A stretch of 64,000 nucleotides of DNA, from positions 29,554,465-29,618,464 of the forward strand of contig OU862924.1 in NCBI GenBank assembly GCA_917880885.1, given 5' to 3'. The number at the start of each line of letters is the position of its first letter. Position 1 is the first letter of the stretch. The stretch comes from Limnephilus marmoratus. Lineage: Eukaryota > Arthropoda > Insecta > Trichoptera > Limnephilidae. The position numbers were made by a program, and so were the translations under genes. Under the pieces are notes generated by a model, which did no database searches, was not told where the DNA came from, and saw only the letters and a program-made list of their open reading frames with translations. Shown here piece by piece: positions 45,156-55,179 of this stretch.

Positions 45156-47226
45156 TAGAGGAGGATATCCGACAAAACCCGTTTTCTATAAACAATAATG
45201 AGGACTCAGAACTGAACTACAATAACTTTGTAAACTATCTGATAAACAAAATTAATTGCAACAGTTCAATAATAATAAAAACAAATAAAACCTGTCTTCC
45301 TGATTGGATAACAAAGAACTTATTAAAAATGATTAAAAAAAGAAATAAACTGCACCTAAAAATTAAAAAAACAACTCTGTAACCTATTACTAAAAACAGA
45401 ATTTACTAAAATACGTAACGACATAACTATAAAAAAACGAAACTTAAAAAAACGATACTACAGCAGCCTATTTAAAAAATGTGAAAATAATACCAAAAAA
45501 ACTTGGAACGTAATAAACAGCATCATCAAGAACCAAACAAACACGCAAAGTAAACCATGTACAAAATTAAAGAACGGTAATGAAATCATCGCAGAAGACA
45601 TCAAGATATGCGAATACTTTAATAACTACTTTTGTAATATTGGCGCTTCTTTGGCTGATAATATAATCAACAAATACACCCATAAACTGGATGATAAAAT
45701 TACATTAAAGTATGAAAGTGCGGAATCAATATACTTACAACCCACAACTGAACCCGAAATATTAGCCATTATAAAATCCCTAAAATCAAACGCGAGTGCT
45801 GGACATGATCAACTAAAATGTACAACAGTACAAAAACTTGCCCCACTACTAACTCCTACACTAACTAAACTGATTAACCTGAGCCTGAAAGAAGATCAAT
45901 TTCCGGACAGTTGTAAAATTGCAAGGGTTATTCCAATATATAAAGGGAGCTTGAAAACTCAAACATCTAACTATAGGCCCATTTCTGTCCTACCGATTCT
46001 ATCAAAACTATATGAAAGAGTAATATACGATAGGCTAGACAACTTTCTGAAAAAAAAATCAATTCTATATGCCAAACAATACGGTTTCAGAAAAAAATCT
46101 AATACTCTCTCTGCAACTAATGATCTTATAAATAAACTTAGAACTAGCTTAGATAATAAAAACTATGTCATAGCAATTCTCGTAGACCTTCAAAAAGCCT
46201 TTGACACCGTAAGTCATAAAATACTGATTAAAAAAATAGAAAAAACAAGTGTAACCGGTCCAGCTATCAAACTAATAAAATCCTATCTGTCCAACAGAAA
46301 ACAATGTGTTAACATAGGAGATAAAAACAGTCAACTCGAGAGTATAAACTACGGAGTTCCACTAGGATCAATACTGGGGTCACTTTTATTCCAAATATAC
46401 ATAAATGACATCTGTCAGCTAAAACTACATGGTGAAATCTTCTTATACGCAGATGACACGGCAATTTTTTACTTCGGCAAAAACTTAGAAAGTCTATTAG
46501 AACAATCTCAAACGGATCTTAATGTACTAAACGATTGGCTAATAAAAAATATATTAACAATAAATATTAATAAAACCAAGAATAATACCATCGCATAAAC
46601 CATTACAAATAGAAGAAAGAGACCTACATATCCTTGATAGCGAAAAATACCTGGGCTTATATATTGATAAACATTTAACATTTAAACAACACGTAGAAAA
46701 ACTAAAAACAAAAATCATCCCATTAATTGGTGTATTTGGTAGAATTGCTCATCTTCTACCAACAGAGGTAAAGAGGGGCTTATACTTTAGCTTAATCCAG
46801 TTCCACCTAAATTATTTAATAGAAATATGGGGAAACACATACATTACGTACTTAAACGACTTACAAATAATACAGAACAAAGTTTTTAAAAAACTCTTCA
46901 ACTATAACCCAGACACTCCCACAAAAAAACTATACCAGGAAATGAACCTTTTGAAAATAAGAACATTGTACGAATATAACATATGTCTTTTAATCTACAA
47001 AATACAAAATGGACTTATACACACAAACACAACATATATAAAAACATCACAAGTACACGAACATTATACTAGACAACACAATAAATTGTACACAAATACT
47101 GTCAAGACTGAAAGTGGCAAGAGAAATATTGGTCACGAGGGAGTATATAATCTCCTTCCAGATAACCTAAAAACGGAAAAGAATATAAAAACATTTAAAA
47201 AAAAACTATTTAATTCAAAATGTTAG
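45156..47226 (+). pseudogene. LINE ORF2: RT and C-terminal part
   Basis: The open part 45651-46598 carries RT motifs in order: ASAGHDQLKCTTVQKL, VIPIYKGSLKTQTSNYRPIS, AKQYGFRKKSN, ILVDLQKAFDTVSHK, GVPLGSILGSLLFQIYIND and the catalytic LYADDTA. The usual GVPQGSILGPLLF is altered (Q to L, P to S). Upstream 45156-45650 is ORF2 linker with several stops. After 46598 a frameshift leads to EKYLGLYIDKHLTFKQHVEK, AHLLPTEVKRGLYFSLIQFH and, in 46942-47226, LKIRTLYEYNICLLIYKIQ ending FKKKLFNSKC and stop. It belongs to the jockey/I group of non-LTR elements. Not functional: truncated, frameshifted and with stops. Confidence 0.85.
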
Positions 47227-47341
47227 AACAAAATTAAAAATATTACTTCTTACTACTGTACCATATAAGCTCTGTATTTAAGTTAAGAAAGCGAAATATT
47301 ATGTTTCTTTTAACTTAATAATAATAAAAAATAAAAAAAAA
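45156..47341 (+). mobile_element. 5'-truncated LINE inserted in the TTAA element
   Basis: Flanked by a 10-bp target duplication AAATTTAAAC (45146-45155 and 47342-47351), which is diagnostic of a target-primed insertion. It starts inside ORF2 upstream of the RT and runs through the RT domain (45651-46598) and C-terminal region to an A-rich tail ending at 47341. The endonuclease domain is missing. Confidence 0.88.
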
Positions 47342-47426
47342 AAATTTAAACAATACAATAACTGGGAAACTTACTTCAAATTTAAAAGAACCATCCATAT
47401 TTTAGCAAAATGTTTTCATTGTGCCC

Positions 47427-47447
47427 CCCCCCCCCCCCCCCTTGACC
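47427..47447. repeat. Poly-C tract
   Basis: About 20 C in a row just before 'ttgaccttctttcccgcacccggccctttcag', which looks like a pyrimidine-rich 3' splice site ahead of the nuclease ORF. Confidence 0.8.
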
Positions 47448-47484
47448 TTCTTTCCCGCACCCGGCCCTTTCAGGGCAGCTCTCA

Positions 47485-49104
47485 GTGTGTTGCGAAATGT
47501 CTATCCGTCCGGGCGTGTATTTCGTGTGTCGTGAGGACCTCGACACAGGTCCTGTTGTGATCATCAAAGAACGAGGAATTCGAGCACTAATTGAAGTGAG
47601 TCAAAAACGTGGCCTCGCAGAAAATAAAAATTTCCTCCAAAATTGCAACCAAGTCAGCGTTCATGTGGCTGTGGATCCGCTCACAATTTTCCAGCGAGTG
47701 TGTATTACAAAGCAATCTGAACAGGATTTACAGGATGACTTCAAGTATGAGTTGGCCCTGTTCCCGATGTCTCTGTTCAATGAACAAGGGATGCGCAAGG
47801 GCACAAAATCTACTCTGTACTCTGCCTTCACTCCTCTTTCCAGCCACACGCCGATAGATGCCAGCACTCACGTCATTTTGGATGGTGGCTACCTCTTGCA
47901 CAAGGTCGTGTGGCAGCGGAAGAGTACGGTTCGAGCACTTTTGACGCGTTATACCACCTACGTCCGAAACCACTTTGGGAAGAACGTCTCCATCGTTTTT
48001 GACGGCTACCCCGAAGATGCTACCAAAAAAAACACCAAAACAGCGGAAAGACTCCGGCGCTACGCAGCTCATTCCAGCTACGAATTGACGTTCGATGAAT
48101 CCACAGTAATTCAAATTGCTTAAGAGCATGTATTGGGCAATGAGAACAATAAGAGACGCCTTATAACTCTTCTCTGTGACGCCTTTCAGAAGGATGGAGT
48201 AGAAGTGGCTGTTGCCGAAGAAGATGCGGATCGAGAGATCGTCATGATGGCGCTTTCAAAAAGAGCAGTAGCCGATCGGGTCGTCATAGTGGGAGAAGAC
48301 GTCGACCTGCTCGTTCTTCTCAATGGTTTAGGTGCTGAAGAGACAAACGTCTATCTTCAGAAGAGCACCAAGGGTGAAGCTGGTTGCTGTCACTACTCTA
48401 CGACCTCCTACAATCACCAGGGCTCCCGGCGATTACTATTATTACTATTCACCCACGCGTTTACCGGGTGCGATACCACCTCAGCACTGTTTGGCCAAGG
48501 AAAGACCAAAATCACCACACTTCTGAGCAAGAGTGAACCACTTGCTGAGCAAGTGGAGGTCTTCCTTCGGCCAGACTCCACCCCACAAGCCATAAGTGAA
48601 GCAGGCATCAAGTGCTTTGTGGCTCTATATGGGGGTGACATCGCGAGGGATACTTTGGATTTCCTGAGGTATAAAACGTTTGTCACTTCAACAAGCATAA
48701 ACCTCGCCCGTTTGCCACCGACGGAAGATGCCGCAGGCCACCATGCGGCAAGGTGCTACCTCCAAGTACAGAAGTGGCGGGGAGTCAACTTGAATCCCAC
48801 TGAATGGGGGTGGAAGCTATCTTCTCAAGGACTCACCCCCATCCCCACCACGATGGATCCCGCACCTCCTGCCCTTCTGCAAAAAATTTCATGTAAATGC
48901 AAGAAAGGATGCTCTGGGAGCTGCTCTGGGCTCAGAAAGGCTGGGCTCCACTGCTCAGTCCTCTGTCAGTCATGCGGTGGAAAATTGTGCAATAACGTCC
49001 CGGATTATAGACTGGGCGCCTCTCCCAGCGTCCATCACAGATATCGAGACACCTTCTTCGTGCGAGCCTTTGTGGGGCCATCTAAGATAAAAAGAAAGAC
49101 ATGA
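47485..49104 (+). pseudogene. PIN/FEN-like nuclease with Cys-rich tail, one in-frame stop
   Basis: One continuous frame of 540 codons broken only by TAA at 48121-48123. The N-terminal part (GVYFVCREDLDTGPVVIIKE, GIRALIEVSQKRG) matches a very widespread but poorly characterised metazoan family. Then comes a PIN-like nuclease pattern: VILDGGYLLH, VSIVFDGYPEDATKK, VAVAEEDADREIV, VVIVGEDVDLLVLLNG and HAFTGCDTTSALFGQGK, giving the spaced acidic residues expected for metal binding. Next is the LQVQKWRGVNLNPTEWGWKL block and finally a zinc-binding-like CKCKKGCSGSCSGL and GLHCSVLCQSCGGKLCNN (48891-48995). The start at 47485 is provisional: a splice acceptor-like CAG lies at about 47469-47471, and an upstream exon may exist. 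It sits between the inverted arms of a TTAA-flanked element, so it is probably the element's own gene. The stop makes this copy inactive unless read through. The domain call rests on motif spacing recognised by eye. Confidence 0.75.
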
Positions 49105-49309
49105 TTTGGCAACCAAAACACAATACCTACATGATTTATATTAGTTTTATTTTTGTGTACATATAACTTGTCCTTACAGTAGGTACCATGATGTTTGTAC
49201 AAGCATTTTAGTATGTAGGTATATAAAACAATGTTTGAAAATGACGTAATTTTCTTTTTTCATTAAAAATGTGTTAACAATAACTATGTGTTAAAAAAAA
49301 CTGTTTGAT

Positions 49310-49890
49310 AAATAAAACCATAAAAAGACGAGAGAAAAGTTTATTTGCATTTCCCCCCAAAACCCTCCTATGACTGTTTTTGGTAATCTGGCGTTCTTGA
49401 GAGAACCGTCAGGTCTACAGATATCAATTTAGTTTTAAATGAAAGCTAATTAAATTTACTACAATTTTATTTCATATAATATTTGACGTGGGATACGTGT
49501 TTTAGAAAATATTTTACAAAATAAGTGACCATTTCGAAAAAATTTCACTTTTTGGAAAAAATGGCCTATTTTCGAAGAACTGTATCTTGAAAACCAATAG
49601 CTGTATATAGCTTGCTTTGATTTCAAATTGTAGCAAATTTAGTCTACTTTAAAAGTATGTATACAAAATATACCAGTTAGACCCTTCCTTCACTGAGATA
49701 TTGAGCAAAAACTGAAAAAAATCCGAAAATTTCTTGGTTTTTTGGGTCCACTGCCGTTCGCACAGCGCTTTCGAAGTTGCAAATTTTTTTTTTTATTATT
49801 AATTTAGGTCCTAACAACATATAAAAAATTCAGAATAACCGGACCTTTTGCAAGCACAACCCCCTTTTCATGTTTAACTTGACTGGACTA
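49310..49890. repeat. Right inverted arm of the TTAA element
   Basis: Counterpart of 44395-44990. Also carries an AATAAA-containing start ('gataaataaaaccataaaaagacg') that could serve as the polyadenylation region of the nuclease gene. Confidence 0.85.
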
Positions 49891-49941
49891 TTAAGGGAGT
49901 TGTGTAAGATATAGGTAGAAATTTGGGTAGCGGCGCCTTAA

Positions 49942-50573
49942 TGAAACTAGGCAAATTACTTAAATTTTGGTGATGTAGAAGAATTTAATTATTTATGTAA
50001 GTTATGTCAGCTCGACAGCCGACTTCTAGCGCCTCGTTGCTCGTCTTCTAAAAATGCGGCAACTATTCTCCGGCATAGCAATGCTATGATTAATATAAAT
50101 GCTGGCAGATTGGCCACTTAGAGGAATATTGTTCACAGCGAGGATACGGACTAACTGGTATCTATATACCAGTTGACTCAGACCCTATGGTCTTTGTTAA
50201 TTTATTATTGTAATAGCTGTTGCGGCTATAATATTTTATTTGTTTGATGTTTATTGTATATTTTTGGTAAAACCGATTTACTCTACTAAGGTAGTTTACT
50301 TTGTCGCTTGTTTTAAGAAACAATCAAATTTTGGTTTTCCACAAGGCACCATTCTGGAACAAATATTTTTTTTTTTATGTAAATGCCATATTTATTCAAC
50401 CATTACATTGACAAATTATATCTTAAGCCGATGATGCAGTTCTTGTAGTAAAAGAAAAATCATTGCAAAAAATTAATTTAAAGGCGACAAAGCACTAAAT
50501 CGTTTAAAAACAAGGTTTGACGATCACCTTCCATAGATAAATAGTGATGAAACTTATGTGAACGCATTCGAAG
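49942..50573. other. Non-coding stretch between two TTAA elements
   Basis: No gene recognised. A short frame 50240-50434 contains QSNFGFPQGTILEQIFF, which resembles a mutated GVPQGTILGPLLF motif of an RT; likely a tiny LINE fragment. Confidence 0.45.
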
Positions 50574-51294
50574 TTAAGAGCGTTTAACCAGCCAGCGGAC
50601 GAAAATCCACACTTCGTCGAAAGTTGTTCTTCCGATCGTGCAGGGCGGTTACAATGAGAAAGATTGATTATTCTCCGTACCAGCTTTTTTAAATTATAAC
50701 TCAATATCGAATTCATTTCAATCCAAATTAGCTTTATTTTATACCTTCATATAAAAATGCTGAAAGGCGTGATGATAAAACTATTAAAATAGTGTACTTT
50801 TTGTAGTTATTTTTTGATTATAAGTATTTATCATTTTTCAATAATGTCTAAATTTAATAAGAATGTTAAAAAAATCTGAAATATATTAGTTTGTAAGTGC
50901 GCAAATAAATATGCAAATGGACCAATTTTCGTCAAGAAACACATGTACGTACATATTTTTTAATGATTTTATTGAAACTAAAATTAAAATTCTAATACAT
51001 AACTTTGCTAGATAATGTATTGATTTATTTTACTGCATGATTACATTATTTGAAATGGGTGTGGCATAATACAAAAACTTTTTTGAAAATTTAACAAATC
51101 TGCCAACGACCTATGGAATAACCTTATTATACTAAAAATTTAAAAAAATTCTAAAAATTTATTACATAACTATGCTAGATAAAAGAACAATCTTTCGAAA
51201 TCCGTTTATAATTTTTTGTGGAAAAGAGTCAATACGTCTAAAAACTTTTTTGAAAATGACGTATTTCCGGCTTTCTCTGGTAATGCCTTCTTAA
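50574..51294 (+). mobile_element. TTAA MITE, intact monomer
   Basis: 721 bp including TTAA at both ends (50574-50577 and 51291-51294). The ends read TTAAGAGCGTTTAACCAG and, inverted, TTAAGAAGGCATTACCAG: imperfect terminal inverted repeats. The interior includes a self-complementary 'tcgtcgaaagttgttc' end and AT-rich DNA without ORFs. It is the reference copy for 1981-3352, 26539-27499 and 32235-32797. Confidence 0.85.
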
Positions 51295-51299
51295 TACTG

Positions 51300-52240
51300 A
51301 CAATATATCTGAGCAAAGAAGCGGAGGATCCGGTTTCGTCATGTGCTCCAAGTCTTACGAGGGTTTGATGTTAATAAAGCTAGCGGGCCTGACGGCATAC
51401 CTACCCTGGTATTGCAGAGGTGCGCTGCAGAAATAGTTCAAATTTGGACGAAAATGCTCTGGCTCTGTATCCTCTGGTTGGAAAAAAGCTGTCATCCATC
51501 CTATTCCAAAGAAGGATGGCCACACCAACCCGGCCAACTACCGCCCTATAGCGATCACATCAGTTATATCCAAGGTGATGGAACTTGTGACCAACGACAA
51601 ACTGCTCACATACCTCGAGAAGAACAAAATTATTACCCAACGTGAATACGGATTCCGGTGGACCCATTCGTGCGGTGCCTGGAACGTTTCGGTGAGACCC
51701 AAATGGTTGCACTCGACATTTCCTTTGACCAGGTTTGGCACCGATCACTTGTCAACAAACTACCTTCTTACGGACTTCCTCTTATGTACGTCGATTGCCA
51801 TCTTTTTGAGGGAGAGGTCGATTCAGACGGTTGCTGACGGTTTTACCTCTTCTTCGCATTCGATAAATGCTGGCGTCCCACAGGAATCGGTTTTGTCTCC
51901 GACTTTGTTCATGTTGCAAATTAATGACCTTTCGTCGTGTGCACCAATTCATTACAGAACAGTCCATGGTAACTTTTGTTTGTAACAAGCCTCCAAAGGG
52001 CACACAAACCCCAACGGCTCGGAGAGCTTTGAAGCAAATAATGAACGGTTACCTCGAGAGTGTTTTCTCTTGGAGTAAGAATAATGTCGTCGAATTTAAT
52101 GTTTTTTCAAAGACAAAAGGGATCGAAATGAAAATCTAGTCTCCTTCAACGGAAGCAACCTTCCGAACAGGCCATTCGTTGATATGCTTGGTGTGATTCT
52201 TAAAAAACTTCTAACTTCTCAAAAAACTGGACGTACTGTA
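51300..52240 (+). pseudogene. Jockey-like LINE RT remnant, part 1
   Basis: Frameshifted pieces in order: NKASGPDGIPTLVLQRCA, SSWKKAVIHPIPKKDGH with TNPANYRPIAITSVISKVME, LEKNKIITQREYGFR, MVALDISFDQVWHRSLVNKL, INAGVPQESVLSPTLFMLQI and ND. The order is that of an RT fingers-palm region; the catalytic YADD is lost. Many stops and frameshifts. It continues after the family B insertion at 52660. Confidence 0.8.
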
Positions 52241-52299
52241 CAGGGCCCGCAGATATTTTAATGGTACACAACCATGTGTAACCAATGGTACAATTTTGA

Positions 52300-52633
52300 A
52301 GGCGGGAATGGGTACCGCCGACCCCGGAACCTTTTTTGGATAACCAACACCTCTGCCATAGGTCACCCCAAGTGGTTCGCTACGTTTGGTGATTTAGCAG
52401 GGGTGCCCGGGTTCATGGGGTGAGGTTTGTCTAGGTCTTGGAGGCGGATGATCAGGACATACTGAACCCCAGATTCCTACCCACCCCTTAAACCCTTTTC
52501 CTTCCCAGAACTCTCCTCTCCTTCCTTACCTTAAAAAAACCCTCCACACAGCATCCTTCAAGATGACATAGGCCCTGAGGGAAATTATTTTCCTCAGGGC
52601 CTCCTGTGTGGAGCTCATGTAAAAAAAAAAAAA
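52300..52633 (+). repeat. Dispersed repeat family B, complete copy nested in a LINE
   Basis: Best model of family B: starts near 'gggaatgggtaccgccgaccccgg', has 'ggataaccaacacctctgccatagg', 'ggtgatttagcaggggtgcccggg' and 'cccagattcctacccacccc', a 3' hairpin (ccctgaggga...tcctcaggg) and a poly-A tail ending at 52633. The hairpin plus A tail and lack of ORFs suggest a SINE; no clear tRNA-like head was found. It splits a LINE reading order. Confidence 0.75.
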
Positions 52634-52659
52634 CATTATCCCTGTACAAATGCAAGTAC

Positions 52660-53000
52660 GCCCCGTGGTAGAATTTGGCAGCATCTGATCTGGAGAAAAA
52701 AACCATCGTCTCTGTTCAGAAACAAGCGGTCCGTTTGATTAATTCTCCTATCTTAACAAACGGAATGCAATCTTTAGAGCACAAGGAATGCTGTCCTTGT
52801 TTTACCGGTATTTCAATGTAAAATGCTCCAAGGAACTAGCGTCATTGATCCCCTCTGCACCAGTGCATAGACGTCAAACTCCCGCCTAAAATATGTACAC
52901 GGTTGACATTCGTCATATGGAAATGGGTCGCTTCTACGACTTGTTCTTGAATTAGCTGTGGAATGATTTGCCAGCCTCTGTGTTTCCTCCTTTCGACAAC
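52660..53000 (+). pseudogene. Jockey-like LINE RT remnant, part 2
   Basis: Reads LAASDLEKKTIVSVQKQAVR, LINSPILTNGMQSLEHKECC, then frameshifted pieces resembling the C-terminal end (APVHRRQTP region, LWNDLPASVFPPF, NMGLFKTHDHS). It continues the element of 51300-52240. Confidence 0.75.
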
Positions 53001-53009
53001 ATGGGTCTC

Positions 53010-53125
53010 TTCAAGACCCATGATCACTCCTTCCTCCCTTCAAAACTCTCCATACAGCATCTTCAAAAATGACATAGGCCGTGTGGGAAATTATTTTCTT
53101 TATGCTAAGAAGCTGACATAAAGAA
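53010..53125 (+). repeat. Dispersed repeat family B 3' fragment
   Basis: 'cactccttcctcccttcaaaactctccatacagcatcttcaaaaatgacataggcc' and 'gggaaattattttcttt' match the last third of family B. Confidence 0.6.
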
Positions 53126-53237
53126 AAAGGTAATTTTTTATTTAATCATTGGGGTTATGTGTTTTGATAATTTATTATTTTATTTACATCGAGTCGCTCA
53201 AAAAAATATGTACTTCAGAAATGATTTACTTCAAGAA

Positions 53238-53599
53238 TGCTGTGCACAATCAGTATTTCAAAATACCTGTATAAAGCGAAGAAAGACTATACATTAATTT
53301 ATATGCATAGAATACACAAGTCTTGTAAGTAAAAAAAGATTATTTATAGTAATGTTCGCAAAAGCACGTACAGCGTAGTATGTTCATACCTAGATTTTAT
53401 ACTTAGGACTTCACATTGTTGAGCATTTGGAATTTATCAGTTTTGCGACCTATCACATTCAGATGATAAACATTTTCTATGCTGATAAGATGATGCATGT
53501 CAGATATGTCAGGAGTACCCGAGGAGCTCTTTGGCGGAAAAGTATAAAAGGTGAAGTGGGCCAACAGTTAGCATCAGATCAGTGAACAACATCCACAAG
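53238..53599 (+). promoter_or_regulatory. Promoter of Cys-Pro repeat gene 3
   Basis: Shares 'cacaatcagtattt', 'ataaagcgaagaaa', 'aatgttcgcaaaagcacgta', 'cctatcacattcag' and 'gctgataagatga' with promoter 2. GATAAG at 53484-53489, TATAAAA at 53543-53549, TCAGT at 53579-53583. Confidence 0.75.
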
Positions 53600-55053
53600 A
53601 TGGCTTCTCACAAGTCGAGCAATATTTTCCTGTGCGCTTTTATTGCGTTAACCGCTCAGGTGAGATGATTTAAGTATTACTGAAAGAGGTTTTTTGCTAA
53701 TGTGGAAAATGTTTCTTATGTTTTTATTTGTCATTTTAGGGAGCACTTTCAGCGTGTATTAGATGTTCATGCCAGTCTCCACCACCCGTAGCCCCATGTC
53801 CACCATCTCCCCCTTGTTCATCCCCCTGTGCACAACCTTGCCCACCACCTCCACCACCGTGCCAACAACCCTGTGTGGCTCCACCACCACCTTGTGCTGA
53901 GCCATGCCCTCCATCTCCACCACAGCCTTGTCCTCCACCTCCACCACCACCGTGCCAACAACCCTGTGCGGCTCCACCACCACCTTGCGCTGAACCTTGT
54001 CCTCCACCTCCACCACCAGCTTGCGCACAGCCTTGCCCACCGTCTCCACCACCACCTTGCGCACAGCCATGCCCACCACCTCCACCACCACCGTGCCAAC
54101 AACCCTGTGCTGCTCCATCACCACCTTGTGCTGAGCCATGCCCACCACCTCCACCACCACCTTGCGCACAGCCTTGTCCCCCACCTCCACCACCACCTTG
54201 CGCACAGCCATGCCCACCACCTCCACCACCACCTTGCGCACAGCCTTGTCCCCCACCTCCACCACCACCTTGCGCACAGCCATGCCCACCACCTCCACCA
54301 CCCCCTTGCGCTGAGCCTTGTCCTCCACCTCCACCACCACCTTGCGCACTGCCATGCCCACCACCTCCACCACCACCTTGCGCACAGCCTTGTCCTCCAC
54401 CTCCACCACCACCTTGCGCACAGCCATGCCCACCACCTCCACCACCACCTTGCGTACAGCCTTGTCCTCCACCTCCACCACCACCTTGCGCACAGCCATG
54501 TCCACCACCTCCACCACCACCTTGCGCACAGCCATGTCCACCACCTCCACCACCACCTTACGCACAGACTTGTTCTCCACCTCCACCACCACCTTGCGCA
54601 CAGCCATGCCCACCACCTCCACCACCACCTTGCGCACAGCCTTGTCCCCCACCTCCACCACCACCTTGCGCACAGCCATGCCCACCACCTCCACCACCCC
54701 CTTGCGCTGAGCCTTGTCCTCCACCTCCACCACCACCTTGCGCACTGCCATGCCCACCACCTCCACCACCACCTTGCGCACAGCCTTGTCCTCCACCTCC
54801 ACCACCACCTTGCGCACAGCCTTGCCCACCGTCTCCTCCACCACCTTGCGCACAGCCATGCCCACCACCTTCACCACCACCGTGCCAACAACCCTGTGCT
54901 GCTCCATCACCACCTTGTGCTGAGCCATGCCCTCCACCTCCTCCACCACCTTGCGCACAGCCTTGCCCACCGCCTCCACCGCCACCGTGCCAACAACCAT
55001 GTGCGGCTCCACCACCAACACCTTGTTCATCCTGCCCATGTTCTCAGTGCTAA
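53600..55053 (+). CDS. Secreted Cys-Pro repeat protein 3 (457 aa)
   Basis: Exon 1 is 53600-53659 (MASHKSSNIFLCAFIALTAQ), intron 53660-53739 (GT...AG, phase 0), exon 2 53740-55053 starting GALSACIRCSCQSPP and ending CSSCPCSQC before TAA at 55051-55053. The frame is open throughout. The repeat domain mixes PCPPPPPPPCAQ units with CAE, CAL and CVQ variants and with CQQPCAAP spacers placed both before and after the main array. A 396-bp block (eleven units) is duplicated: the 'cccccttgcgctgag' variant occurs at 54301 and 54697, followed by the same CAL variant. AATAAA at 55147-55152. Compared with copies 1 and 2 the signal peptide differs mostly at residues 4-12, while FIALTAQ is invariant. Function is unknown; composition suggests a cross-linked extracellular coat or cement protein. 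Confidence 0.85.
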
Positions 55054-55179
55054 ACCGATATATCGCTCTTAAAAGTATTATAATAACATGTATGTGCATA
55101 TTTACCCTTCATTCTCAACTTAAAATGTGCAAATATATCTGATGACAATAAATCAAATTGTTTCAAAAATTCTCATCAA

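Larger units (their letters stand above)
44067..49941 (+). mobile_element. TTAA-flanked element with long inverted ends, encoding a PIN-like nuclease
   Basis: The left end is TTAA|GGCGCCGCAACC and the right end, inverted, TTAA|GGCGCCGCTACC. TTAA on both sides (44067-44070, 49938-49941) is the likely target duplication. Behind the short matching tips, about 600 bp of the left side (44395-44990) is an inverted copy of the right side (49310-49890), e.g. 'gtctttttatggttttatt' against its complement. Between them lie the nuclease gene (47485-49104) and a LINE insertion (45156-47341). Without the LINE the element is about 3.7 kb. TTAA target use is known for piggyBac-like and Kolobok superfamilies, but no DDE transposase or THAP domain is visible, so the class is undetermined. 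Confidence 0.75.

Noticed and set aside
53759..55142. Minus-strand and alternate plus-strand frames over gene 3
   Set aside because: Repeat-unit artefact; the Cys-Pro frame is the one with exon 1 and the conserved CSQC end.
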